DNA of 52,530 nt from an uncultured Bacteroidales bacterium (GCA_947306365.1 CAMZGD010000004.1:1-52530), one strand, 5' to 3'. Shown: positions 21,903 to 29,647, counted from the stretch's first letter. The notes: generated by a model not told the origin, from the sequence alone. Program-made: numbers and translations.

Positions 21903-22964
21903 TTACCGGTTGTACCTATAGTTGAGAATCTTCCAGAACGAGGCCGGAAGGTAGATATTGGGAAGGCCGGAAGCGAAGGCAAACAGCGGTGCGATCTGCT
22001 CATCGGTATAGCCGGCGATGCCGCAGCCGATACGGGTGACCAGAAAGGTCAGCTCCGGATGCCGGTCGGCGAACCGGATGAAATCTTCGACATAGCGACC
22101 GATCTCCGGGAGCGGAAGGTTCATCGTAGGGATGGCATAGCTCTGTCCCTGCAGGCCCCTGCCCTGTCCGTATACCGCACCGAAACGTTCCCGTGCCAGA
22201 CGGGCGGCGCCCCCGTCGTGATGACCGGCCTCGTTGCTGCCGAAGACAAAGACCTGCCCCTCCTGCAGGGCCGTGATCCGGTCGGGCGTCACGCGCACCT
22301 GCGATTGCTTCTGGGCGTAGAAATCTTCTTCGAAGTCGACGTCCTCCCCCGCCTTGTGCCGGCGGACCTTCTTATAGTATTCCCGATGGCTGGAGCGCAT
22401 CTTGTCCCACATCATCTGCGTGCCCTCCATCGAGGCTTCAAAGTCCATCGTGCTGCGGATGCCCAGTCCCCGTGCCGTCCTTTCGGAATCCTGATTGGCA
22501 CCGATGTAGGTAAACACCCATCCTTTCGCCTTGAGGCCGTCCACCAGTTCCCGGATCATCCCGGCCGTGTAATGGCGGGATGCGTTTTCATAGCCGTCGG
22601 TCACCACCGTAACCAGGACGTGGTCGCCCTCCCGGACCTGTTTCTGCAAGGCCGTGACGGACTTGCCCATCGCGTCGTAAAGCGGCGTCATCCCTTCCGG
22701 ATGGTACTGCTCGGGTTTGATGTCCCCTACATTCTCGATCTTCTCATTGTCGATGATCAGCCGTACGTCCGGCCGGCTGCGAGGTCCCTGGTCGAAGGTG
22801 ACGAAGCTGAGCATCTGGTGATCGTCCGGGTTCTCCTGCTGTGCCTGACGAATGGTCTGGATAGTCTCGTTGACCCCGGTGAGTGCCTGGAAACGGATAT
22901 CATCCATGGAACCGCTCTCGTCCAGGATGATGAGGTTGTAGATGTAGTTGACCGACTCTTTCAT
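21903..22964 (-). CDS. von Willebrand A domain fused to macro-like domain
   Basis: A 353-residue protein of two parts. Residues 5-180 form a vWA domain with an intact metal-ion site: Asp15-x-Ser17-x-Ser19 (DESGS), Thr93 and Asp123 (VTDG). Residues 235-353 begin QVFVFGSNEAGHHDGGAA and continue with GQGRGLQGQSYAIPT and RIGCGIAGY, a compact macro-like fold known from phage and bacterial proteins and linked in genome context to ADP-ribose metabolism. There is no signal peptide, so it is cytoplasmic. The vWA part would bind a partner through its metal; the second part may bind or cut an ADP-ribose or NAD derivative (inference). It leads the operon with the glycohydrolase. Confidence 0.75.
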   Translation of the reverse strand: MKESVNYIYNLIILDESGSMDDIRFQALTGVNETIQTIRQAQQENPDDHQMLSFVTFDQGPRSRPDVRLIIDNEKIENVGDIKPEQYHPEGMTPLYDAMGKSVTALQKQVREGDHVLVTVVTDGYENASRHYTAGMIRELVDGLKAKGWVFTYIGANQDSERTARGLGIRSTMDFEASMEGTQMMWDKMRSSHREYYKKVRRHKAGEDVDFEEDFYAQKQSQVRVTPDRITALQEGQVFVFGSNEAGHHDGGAARLARERFGAVYGQGRGLQGQSYAIPTMNLPLPEIGRYVEDFIRFADRHPELTFLVTRIGCGIAGYTDEQIAPLFAFASGLPNIYLPASFWKILNYRYNR

Positions 22965-22990
22965 GGCTTTGCTTTTTGTTGCTGGTTGTT

Positions 22991-23007
22991 TGTGTAATTT
23001 TTACGCA
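22991..23007. promoter_or_regulatory. palindromic operator, copy 1
   Basis: TGTGTAATTTTTACGCA, one base different from a perfect 7-3-7 palindrome. It overlaps the G of the -7 element and the expected start of transcription of the leftward vWA/macro-like operon. Fifteen of its first 17 aligned positions plus spacer are the same as copy 2. Confidence 0.75.
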
Positions 23008-23036
23008 AAGATAAAGCCTTTCTCCCACATTTCCAA
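23006..23036 (-). promoter_or_regulatory. promoter of the vWA/macro-like operon
   Basis: On the minus strand TTG (23034-23036), 20 bases, TATCTTTG (23006-23013), a full Bacteroidota promoter. Operator copy 1 sits on its start site and copy 2 lies just upstream of its -33 box. Confidence 0.8.
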
Positions 23037-23042
23037 ATTTTA

Positions 23043-23059
23043 TGTGTAATTTTTACACA
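23043..23059. promoter_or_regulatory. palindromic operator, copy 2
   Basis: TGTGTAATTTTTACACA, perfect 7-bp arms around TTT. It starts 52 bases (about five helical turns) from copy 1, so both face the same side of the DNA. It ends seven bases before the -33 box of the nrtR-like gene. Confidence 0.8.
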
Positions 23060-23065
23060 ATTTTC

Positions 23066-23096
23066 TTGCAACTGCTGCGGATTCGCATTACCTTTG
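23066..23096 (+). promoter_or_regulatory. promoter of the nrtR-like gene
   Basis: TTG (23066-23068), 20 bases, TACCTTTG (23089-23096). Transcription would start near 23100, giving a leader of about 16 bases before the ATG at 23116. Confidence 0.8.
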
Positions 23097-23115
23097 CGCA
23101 AAACAAGGAAAAACG

Positions 23116-23841
23116 ATGGCAAAGAAAGGTCAATACACCTACGAGTATCCGCATCCGGCGGTCACGGCCGACTGCGTGGTTTTCGGATACGACGGCAAAG
23201 AGCTGAAGGTCCTTCTTATCAGGCGTGGACAGGAAAAGGAAGCCAGCGCCACCGCCTATGTCGGCGAATGGGCGCTTCCCGGCGGCTTCCTCGAGGTGGA
23301 TAAAGACAAGACAATCGCCCATACCGCCGCCCGGGAGCTGAAGGAAGAAACCGGCCTCAAACTCTCCGTCAAGGACTTCAGGGAAGTCGGCACCTTCAGT
23401 GACATCAACCGCGACCCGCGTGAGCGCGTGATTACCGTCGCACACTATGCCCTGGTCAAGCTCGCCGAAGTCGCGGCGGACACCGACGCCGAAAAAGCCG
23501 AATGGTTCAGCTGGACCGACATCCCCCACCTGGCCTTCGACCACGACAAGATCCTCCGCGTGGCCTTCTCCCGCCTCAAGCAGAACATTCACTTCGAGCC
23601 GGTCGGCTTCGAGCTCCTCCCGGAAGTCTTCACCCTCCCCCAGCTGCAGCATCTCTACGAATCGATCCTCGAGGTCAAATTCGACCGCCGCAACTTCGCC
23701 AACAAGATGAAGCACTATGAGATCCTGACCGAAGTGGCGGACGAAACCCCGCGCCACGGCACACGAACCCCCGTCAAGTACCGCTTCGACAAGGAGAACT
23801 ACGACCGGCTCAAAAGCAACGGGTTCCAGTTGGAGTTCTGA
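23116..23841 (+). CDS. NrtR-type Nudix-domain transcriptional regulator
   Basis: A 241-residue protein. Residues 10-150 are a Nudix domain, but the box is altered: from GG (56-57) to RELKEETG (73-80) there are two extra residues and the first catalytic glutamate of the box is missing, while Glu77 and Glu78 remain. Residues 165-241 match the winged-helix C-terminus of NrtR (FTLPQLQHLYESIL, then DRRNFANKM). In characterised NrtR the Nudix part senses ADP-ribose and releases DNA. The divergent operon carries ADP-ribose-linked enzymes and both promoters hold the same palindrome, so autoregulation and control of that operon are likely. It could be an arabinose-type Nudix regulator, but the neighbours argue against that. 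Confidence 0.85.
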   Translation: MAKKGQYTYEYPHPAVTADCVVFGYDGKELKVLLIRRGQEKEASATAYVGEWALPGGFLEVDKDKTIAHTAARELKEETGLKLSVKDFREVGTFSDINRDPRERVITVAHYALVKLAEVAADTDAEKAEWFSWTDIPHLAFDHDKILRVAFSRLKQNIHFEPVGFELLPEVFTLPQLQHLYESILEVKFDRRNFANKMKHYEILTEVADETPRHGTRTPVKYRFDKENYDRLKSNGFQLEF

Positions 23842-24014
23842 ATGACGCAGCTTGATTATGGCGGCCTTGCTATATTTTTGCTTTTTTGTCGGCCCTGTCT
23901 GATATTTCATCATTATCTTTGACGCTCCCGCCCATTACACCAACCCTCCGCGTTGGTAACTATAAAATTGTATATTATTTTCATTATTGTATAAAAAATT
24001 ATAGTACCTTTGTG
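23842..24014. promoter_or_regulatory. AT-rich spacer with -7 element for the 48-residue gene
   Basis: No gene. TACCTTTG at 24005-24012 lies two bases before the ATG of the next gene. A 7-bp inverted pair ACTATAA (23959-23965) / TTATAGT (23999-24005) touches this element and could be an operator. A second TAnnTTTG-type TATCTTTG occurs at 23914-23921 without a good -33 box. This is the left edge of the accessory region. Confidence 0.5.
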
Positions 24015-24161
24015 ATGGGAACGACAATCACGGCAAAACTGACAACGGACGAGATGGATCTGATTATCGCGATCAGAAATGTCCAAAAGAGCAAGCATAA
24101 TCCGTCGATAGAGCTCAGGCGATATGCTAAAGAATTGTTTGACATACTATTAAACGACTGA
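24015..24161 (+). CDS. small hypothetical protein, 48 residues
   Basis: The product begins MGTTITAKLTTDEMDLII and ends in a basic-acidic helical stretch (SIELRRYAKELFDILLND). I do not recognise it. The start is chosen at 24015 because the open frame upstream crosses the promoter. The TAnnTTTG element ends two bases before the ATG, so the message would be leaderless. It lies eight bases before the DUF5053 gene and likely forms an operon with it. Confidence 0.5.
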   Translation: MGTTITAKLTTDEMDLIIAIRNVQKSKHNPSIELRRYAKELFDILLND

Positions 24162-24169
24162 GAAATATT

Positions 24170-24451
24170 ATGAAAGCTGCCTCGAACCGAACTCAAAAGG
24201 CATCCATCATCCCCCTTATGGATGACATTTACGACTTGATTACCTGGGGAGATTTTGCCAGAAAGTTTTTCCCCGACCACTCCGTGTCCTGGTTCTATAA
24301 CAAAATGAGAGGTGTTGATGGAAATGGTGGCTTGGGTGCCTTTACAGATGAAGAAAAGAAGCAACTCGCAGAAAGCCTGATCCGACTCTCCGACAACATT
24401 CGCTCCGCCGCCGACCGGATAACCGCTTCTCTGCCGGCAGTAAGGGCATAG
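24170..24451 (+). CDS. DUF5053-like small protein
   Basis: A 93-residue protein with the pattern MDDIYDLITWGDFARKFF, SWFYNKMRGVDGNGG and FTDEEKKQLAESLIRLSDNIR. This resembles DUF5053, a small family of unknown function common in accessory regions of Bacteroidales, often beside DNA-binding or toxin-antitoxin genes. The WGDFARKFF/SWFYNK part looks like a helix-turn-helix, so DNA binding is possible (inference). It is preceded by a 48-residue gene in the same direction. Confidence 0.65.
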   Translation: MKAASNRTQKASIIPLMDDIYDLITWGDFARKFFPDHSVSWFYNKMRGVDGNGGLGAFTDEEKKQLAESLIRLSDNIRSAADRITASLPAVRA

Positions 24452-24703
24452 AAATACAACGATATTTCATATCCACCCAGGTCGAACGAAGAATCATAAG
24501 TCCACGACACCACGCATTGCTATTGTCGACTGATCCTTTTTGGATCTCCTCGCCAAACCCATTTCGGGCCGGCAAAAAAGCAATTTCTTCAAAGAAAATA
24601 AAAACTTCTTACTGCATGCTTTCACAGACCCAGGGCGTCGTCGGCGATGCGGGCGCGGGCCACGAAGTCCTGGCGTAAGAAAGAAGACTTCCCGCCTGAT
24701 GTA
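24452..24703. other. gene-free stretch with a possible core-gene tail
   Basis: No complete gene. A short GC-rich patch at 24623-24680, on the minus strand, reads RQDFVARARIADDALGL then stop, in codon use like the core genome and unlike the flanking AT-rich DNA. It may be the 3' remnant of a gene destroyed when accessory DNA arrived. I cannot name the gene. Confidence 0.35.
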
Positions 24704-25470
24704 CTAATTAAGGGTGTTGATCAGACTGACGGTCAGCTTGAGCATTGTGTCCATCTCATCCATCCGGCTTTCGGCAATCATCAGCGTAAGGGCGACAAGT
24801 GCGTTGTCGGCGATGCGCTTACGACCGTCTTCCCCGTATAGCACACCATTCTTGTCCATAAACCAAAGGAAGAGGGTTGCTGCGATACGCTTGTTGCCGT
24901 CGCTGAAACTATGGTTCTTGGTGACCAGATAGAGCAGCATGGCGGCCTTTTCTTCAATAGATGGATACAACTCCTGCCCGTCCCAGGTTTGAAGGTATAG
25001 TCACGGACTACATCAAAGATTGAGCGGACCTGATCGGCTTCTTGCTCTTTCATCCCAACATAGTTCATCGTCCGTCCCATCACCGACACCAGTTGCTTCA
25101 GTTCTTCAAACTTTTGCCGGGCCAGGTCGTTCTTGACGGCATAGCCGTGGATAAGGTAGTCTTTGAGCACAGACGAGGCCCAACGTCTGAAATGGACACC
25201 ACGCCGTGAATGCACCCTATATCCGACAGAGATAATCACATCCAAGCTATAAACCGATGTGGGTTTGTACTTTGAAGTATTATGCAAAAAACGCATATTA
25301 CTCTCCTTATCGACCTCACCTTCCTTAAAAGCATTACTGATATGTCGCGCAATCGTGGACTGATTCTTTTCAAAAAGGACCGTCATCTGATCTTGCGTCA
25401 GCCACACAGTCTCATTCTCCAGTTTGACATCCAGTTGAGTCTGACCGTCTTCGGTCTGATAGAGGATCAC
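24704..25470 (-). pseudogene. RhuM-Fic/DOC family gene, broken by internal deletion
   Basis: The 5' part (from the GTG at 25470, with AGGAGG just upstream) encodes the RhuM-type N-terminus: LENETVWLTQDQM, then STIARHISNAF, YSLDVIISVGYRVHS and FRRWASSVLKDYLIHG, up to RSIFDVVRDYTF. Near 24985-24993 the frame is lost. The 3' part, in another frame, carries YPSIEEKAAMLLYLVTKN followed by the Fic motif HSFSDGNKRIA, to a stop at 24704. In intact relatives a linker of several dozen residues separates these blocks, so the junction is an out-of-frame deletion rather than a single slipped base. A Fic AMPylation toxin is therefore probably inactive here, unless the 88-residue tail from 24970 is made alone. 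Confidence 0.8.
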
Positions 25471-25594
25471 TTCGCCTCCTGGTCGGGATCGCCATCCGAA
25501 TAGTCGAACCGCAATTTCTGACCAGAAAGGTGACGTTCAGCCGCGTGATACAAACAGTACGAGGAGTTTGTCGCCCAGCCGGGACTTGCCGAAC

Positions 25595-25616
25595 GATAAT
25601 TATCAACAAATTTGTT
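25595..25616. promoter_or_regulatory. two abutting palindromes, candidate XRE operator
   Basis: GATAATTATC (25595-25604) and AACAAATTTGTT (25605-25616) are perfect palindromes lying side by side. The second covers the -33 box of the XRE promoter, the expected place for autorepression by an antitoxin-type regulator. Confidence 0.55.
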
Positions 25617-25642
25617 TATTATTTTTGTATTGATTATTTTTG
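25612..25642 (+). promoter_or_regulatory. promoter of the XRE gene
   Basis: TTG (25612-25614), 20 bases, TATTTTTG (25635-25642). The ATG at 25649 follows six bases later, so the message is nearly leaderless. Confidence 0.75.
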
Positions 25643-25648
25643 CGGGAG

Positions 25649-26218
25649 ATGATCGAGCAAGGACAATATGATGTGCAGGCTGCCGGGGAAATAATCCGGG
25701 AACGATTGGCCAGTATGCGGATGAGCCAGGTGGAGCTGGCCAGCCGCTGCGGCGAACACGTCCAGGTCATTTCTGCCATCCTGAACGGACAGCGGGATAT
25801 TCCTATTCCCCTCTCCGTGAAGCTCGACTGCGCCCTGGAGCTGGATCCGGGAACGGTTGCGGTTGCGCAGGCGAGGTATTTGGTATCGAAGGAGATGCAG
25901 CGCCAGAAGGTCCAGGATATGCAGAGCCGGAAAATAGCCGTCCTGGAGAAGATCAAGGCAGCGGGCGGCTTATGGTCATATCAAGGCATTCCGGAGCATC
26001 TGGACGATGACGAGATCATCGAGGCCGCTCTGGTTCATCTGGAGCTGGAAGACTTGCCGATGCTGCTCAAGATCTGGAGCAAATCGCATCTTAAGAGGGT
26101 GTGGAAGGAGCGCCTCGTCAGCCAGGGGAGGAGAATGAATATACTGAATTTTATCTTGGCCGTTAAACTGTTCGGGGTCAGACATCCCGACCAATACTTG
26201 ATTCGCTATGCCCACTGA
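25649..26218 (+). CDS. XRE-family antitoxin-like regulator with DUF6922-like C-terminus
   Basis: A 189-residue protein. Residues 10-65 form an XRE/HigA-type helix-turn-helix (MRMSQVELASRCGEHVQVISAILNG in outline). A charged linker leads to a C-terminal part (about 105-189) with IPEHLDDDEIIEAALVHLELEDLP and LNFILAVKLFGVRHPDQYL, resembling DUF6922. In Bacteroidota this arrangement usually precedes an AbiEii nucleotidyltransferase toxin. Here the next gene is a truncated AbiEii, so this is probably an orphan antitoxin. Start: the ATG at 25649, since the in-frame TTG nine bases earlier is within the -7 element. Confidence 0.75.
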   Translation: MIEQGQYDVQAAGEIIRERLASMRMSQVELASRCGEHVQVISAILNGQRDIPIPLSVKLDCALELDPGTVAVAQARYLVSKEMQRQKVQDMQSRKIAVLEKIKAAGGLWSYQGIPEHLDDDEIIEAALVHLELEDLPMLLKIWSKSHLKRVWKERLVSQGRRMNILNFILAVKLFGVRHPDQYLIRYAH

Positions 26219-26546
26219 AAACAGCTTGTCGGAAATAACGGGACTTACGCCCGCCACGCAGGAATTGCTGGGGATGAAGGTCTACGCCATCTGCATGCGA
26301 ACGGTGTTCAGGGACTATTATGACATTTATTTCCTCCTGAAAGCCGGATGCAACCTGACCGAAGCCGTGAGCTACGCCAGCTATCTTTCCCGCCACACCA
26401 TCCGCTCCAAGTCAATGTACACGAAACTCCTCTCGCCTCAACTATTCCGCAAGGATGAAGACTTCCAACGGATGTCTCCTGCCGAAGACATATCACCTGA
26501 GGAAATCCGGGACTACATCAAGGCCGTGATGGAAAACGAGCATTGA
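26208..26546 (+). pseudogene. AbiEii/AbiGii-type toxin, N-terminally truncated
   Basis: A 112-residue remnant. The block ELLGMKVYAICMRT followed by FRDYYDIYFLL is the conserved end of the nucleotidyltransferase domain of AbiEii/DUF1814 toxins, and the rest is the helical C-terminus. The N-terminal half with the GS/DxD nucleotidyltransferase motif is absent; what precedes it is only ten residues overlapping the antitoxin stop. The toxin should be inactive. Intact AbiEii proteins block growth by modifying tRNA or a related target after phage infection. Confidence 0.75.
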
Positions 26547-26635
26547 CGGTGACCTTTCCTTCATTATCCGCATCCGCATCATCGACCAGATGCTCGCCAA
26601 CCCGCTGGGAAGTTATTCTACTATCATTGAATAGC

Positions 26636-26856
26636 TGAATGGCGTTGTGCGCCACCAGCGGAAACCCCTCGATCATCGGCGCCACCTTCTCCCAAACATA
26701 CGGGAACACCGGCGCCCCATCCGTATCGCATGGGCCCAGCCCGTGTACCCGCTGGCAGAATCACTGATAGTATTCCGGCTCGGGATGGATCAAGCAGCAC
26801 ACGCTGCTGGGCTGCTCATTCGCCGTCTCAAAATCTATCGCCGCGAAGTCCGTCAT
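26636..26856 (-). pseudogene. 3'-5' exonuclease (DnaQ/RNase T type), decayed
   Basis: Reading leftward from an ATG at 26856: MTDFAAIDFETAN is the DnaQ ExoI motif with the DxE pair, then QPSSVC joins straight to LIHPEPEYY (a gap of roughly 15-20 residues relative to intact family members), an in-frame TGA follows at 26761-26763, and the frame resumes with VHGLGPCDTDGAPVFPYVW and EGFPLVAHNA (ExoII region), after which homology stops. So there is an internal deletion, a stop codon and a missing C-terminus. The gene is dead. Confidence 0.75.
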
Positions 26857-26916
26857 TTCGTTGCCGCAAATTCCTGCAAGGCGGATTCCTTCTCTTTCTG
26901 CCAAAATGGCTAACCA

Positions 26917-27243
26917 TCACATATCATCCATCGAGAGACTTGAGAGCACTATCCTGTTTTTTCTGGCTTGTTTTTCCTTGGAAGAGAAGTAAGCCGTTTT
27001 CTCTTCAAGAAAGCCCTTGTTGAACTTGTCCGGATTGCGCTTCACCTCTATCACATCGAGTACATTATCCTTCAGGTGCAAGGCGACAATATCCAGTTCT
27101 GCCTGCTGATAATGCCCATCCTTGTCGATATAGCCTTTAGGGTCCCACCATCCTCCGATATCGCGGTATTTCATACTCTCCACGAGTTTCAGCTTGAATA
27201 TGAAAAACGGATGAAGAGCATTAGCGCCCCAAACAGTATTCAA
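26917..27243 (-). pseudogene. ATPase tail (DUF234/nuclease-like C-terminus), fragment
   Basis: A 108-residue frame whose middle, AELDIVALHLKDNVLDVIEVKRN, is the PD-(D/E)XK-like block found at the C-terminus of archaeal-type AAA ATPases (DUF234). The ATPase part with Walker motifs is not present upstream. I read it as a 3' remnant, although a short independent protein cannot be ruled out. Confidence 0.6.
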
Positions 27244-27259
27244 TATTAAATAGATACCG

Positions 27260-27290
27260 TTGGATTATTGTAACCAATTGTTTATTTTTG
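27260..27290 (+). promoter_or_regulatory. promoter of the nuclease-wHTH-PIN gene
   Basis: TTG (27260-27262), exactly 20 bases, TATTTTTG (27283-27290). This leaves a leader of about 60 bases before the ATG at 27353. Confidence 0.75.
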
Positions 27291-27352
27291 ACTTCAGAAG
27301 TATTTACTCTTTCATTTTAAACTGCAGTATTGATTAAACCTATTAAAACAAA

Positions 27353-29647
27353 ATGAGCAGTAAAAGTGATTTTCTCAAAACGGCTATTTTATCATTGTCT
27401 CCAGAGCGTTTCAGTGAAGCAGTCGCTATTTTTGAACGGTCATATTTAGCGAATGAAGTTGTATCAGTTGATGGCCATGATGATGGAGGGTGCGATATAA
27501 AGATTTACAAGAATCGAAGGGAGCAGAAACGATGCGTTCAAGTCACTGTTAATAAGAACGTAAAGAATAAGCTATATGTCGACTTGGTTAAAGCTGACCG
27601 GTTAATCACGGAGTATGGCTATTCTTCAACATTTGATTTCTTTTGCTCTGTTTCCCTATCAGATGACAAGATTAATGAGTATAAAGCTTATGCGAACAAT
27701 AAGTATTGCATCGAATTAAATATCTATGATGGTAACCGATTATCGCAGCTTGATTGTCATCCACTTGAAGAATACTTGTATTCTCTCGTAAAGCCGGACA
27801 CTCTTTCTTTTTCTCTGGACAAAGCGACAAAGTTGTTATATCAGATGTTAGCTTCAGGAAAGAATACTTCTGGAATTAAGCAGAGTATTCTTAACTCCAT
27901 TATTGTGTCAATCCTTTTTGAACGTGGTGCATTATCTGTAAGTGAGCTAAAGAGTGAGTTATTTGCGCGCGCAAATATAAATGTGCCCAATATCCTTGAT
28001 TCTATTCAAGGTCTTAATGAAGACGGTAGAGTTACCTATGATCGAAACTCCGGTATAATGTGTTTAACTAATTTTGAGAGAGAGTGTGTTAAGGACATTA
28101 TCGCAACTTCAACGATAATCGAGGAAGATTTCTTATCTAGTTTTAGTGAGATTTTTAATCGATATGGTGTTCAAGATCAGCAGGTTATAAGGCTTGTATT
28201 AGAGGATATAAAGTGTCTTTATACAAGTATTTACAATTCTGATATTGATGGCCTTTCAGGATTTAGTCAGAAAGATGTAATAGAGGAATTTAAGATTAAT
28301 CTCCAAAAAAGGATACCTGTTGCTTCATCTATTGAAGACCTTTATGATGAAATTAAAGTCTTATGCGAGAACAATTCGTATCTGAATAGGATAATTGCGA
28401 GTGAGTCTTTCCTAAGCCTATATAAGTCAAATAAACTTGAGCAGTATTTGAATCATAAGAGGAAAGTTATTTTTCTTGATACTCCTGCAATTGTATATTT
28501 GCTTCTTTCGAAGTTCTCAGACAGGGTTATTAAAGAGTGGGGCGATCCTGACTATAATTCGATGTGTTGCCTAATGAGTCTATGTAATCAGAATTCTGAT
28601 CGTTTGGAATTATGTGTTTATAGAGAGTATTTATATGAGGTATCTTGGGAGATTCGAAAAGCTCTCCAACTTTCATGGCTGGACGCATGTTCTTTTACAG
28701 AATCACTCGGAGAGACATCAAACAATTTTTACAATTTCTACCATTATATGAGGGAGAAGGAGCTATTTGAAGTAGGCGAAGAGATTGACTCTCTCGAAGA
28801 CTTAATCTATGCAATGGGTATTGATAATACTGATGTTAACAGTACTTATTTTATGCAGGATACGGTAAAAGATCTTGATTCGATTCTACAAGATTATGGG
28901 ATTACGGTTGTTGATAGAGAAAGATTTGATTGCTTTACTGAGTGCAAAATCTTCTATGAGAAACAGCTGTTACTTCATGGGAGAAACAAGACATCTAATG
29001 CAATCTCAAATGATGTGAGTCAAGTGCTTTATCTCCTAACAGATAACGCTAATGAAAATGAAGAAGACCTGTTTCTTTCTACATGGGACACATCGTTATT
29101 TGATTTGCGAGATGGACTAATAAAGATGGATGATAAAGGACTTTTCTCTTTTTTTCATATTTGTAATCCGGCGAGATTAAGTAATAGAATTGCTCTAGAG
29201 TTGTTTAACATTGATCAGTCAGCTATTACTAACGATGTCTTTTTATATGCTGATAAGGAATATGATATATCAAAAAAGATTAAAAGTTTACGAGACCTCA
29301 TAGCTCCAATTTTGGGTAGGAAAGGGAATGCTAATAGTAAACTGATTCGCAATTTAAACTCTATTAAGAAAGAGCAGATACAGTCTTCCGAGAAAGAACA
29401 GAATCAAGAGAAGAAAAGCATCCATCCTGTAGAAGATGTACTGCTTTTAATGATGAAGTCTACGGACACAAGTAACAAGGAGTATCTTCAGAAATTTATT
29501 GCTTTCGCAAATAATGAGTCAAACAACGATTATATCATTAAGGTAGTTGAAGAAGGGGTCGTGGCATTAACACATAATGTGTCATATGATCTAAGGAGTT
29601 TCTATTCTGCAGTTGAGTCTGGGGTTATTCCTGAGTCTTTTTCTTAG
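27353..29647 (+). CDS. predicted nuclease-winged helix-PIN-like protein
   Basis: A 764-residue AT-rich gene with its own promoter. I see three parts. Residues 15-135 resemble a restriction-endonuclease-like fold (Mrr-type): GHDDGGCDIK (Asp48) followed by CVQVTVNK (Gln63, Thr65), with Glu22 in the first helix. Residues 175-250 look like a winged helix. Residues 370-620 look PIN-like: Asp376 in VIFLDTPAIVYLL, Glu424/Glu429, Asp554 in NDVSQVLYLL and Asp579 in STWDTSLFDLRD give the four acidic positions of a PIN ribonuclease. The C-terminal ~130 residues are charged and helical. The family is not known to me; a role in phage defence is inferred from the domains and the location. Alignment of the acidic residues is by eye. 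Confidence 0.6.
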   Translation: MSSKSDFLKTAILSLSPERFSEAVAIFERSYLANEVVSVDGHDDGGCDIKIYKNRREQKRCVQVTVNKNVKNKLYVDLVKADRLITEYGYSSTFDFFCSVSLSDDKINEYKAYANNKYCIELNIYDGNRLSQLDCHPLEEYLYSLVKPDTLSFSLDKATKLLYQMLASGKNTSGIKQSILNSIIVSILFERGALSVSELKSELFARANINVPNILDSIQGLNEDGRVTYDRNSGIMCLTNFERECVKDIIATSTIIEEDFLSSFSEIFNRYGVQDQQVIRLVLEDIKCLYTSIYNSDIDGLSGFSQKDVIEEFKINLQKRIPVASSIEDLYDEIKVLCENNSYLNRIIASESFLSLYKSNKLEQYLNHKRKVIFLDTPAIVYLLLSKFSDRVIKEWGDPDYNSMCCLMSLCNQNSDRLELCVYREYLYEVSWEIRKALQLSWLDACSFTESLGETSNNFYNFYHYMREKELFEVGEEIDSLEDLIYAMGIDNTDVNSTYFMQDTVKDLDSILQDYGITVVDRERFDCFTECKIFYEKQLLLHGRNKTSNAISNDVSQVLYLLTDNANENEEDLFLSTWDTSLFDLRDGLIKMDDKGLFSFFHICNPARLSNRIALELFNIDQSAITNDVFLYADKEYDISKKIKSLRDLIAPILGRKGNANSKLIRNLNSIKKEQIQSSEKEQNQEKKSIHPVEDVLLLMMKSTDTSNKEYLQKFIAFANNESNNDYIIKVVEEGVVALTHNVSYDLRSFYSAVESGVIPESFS

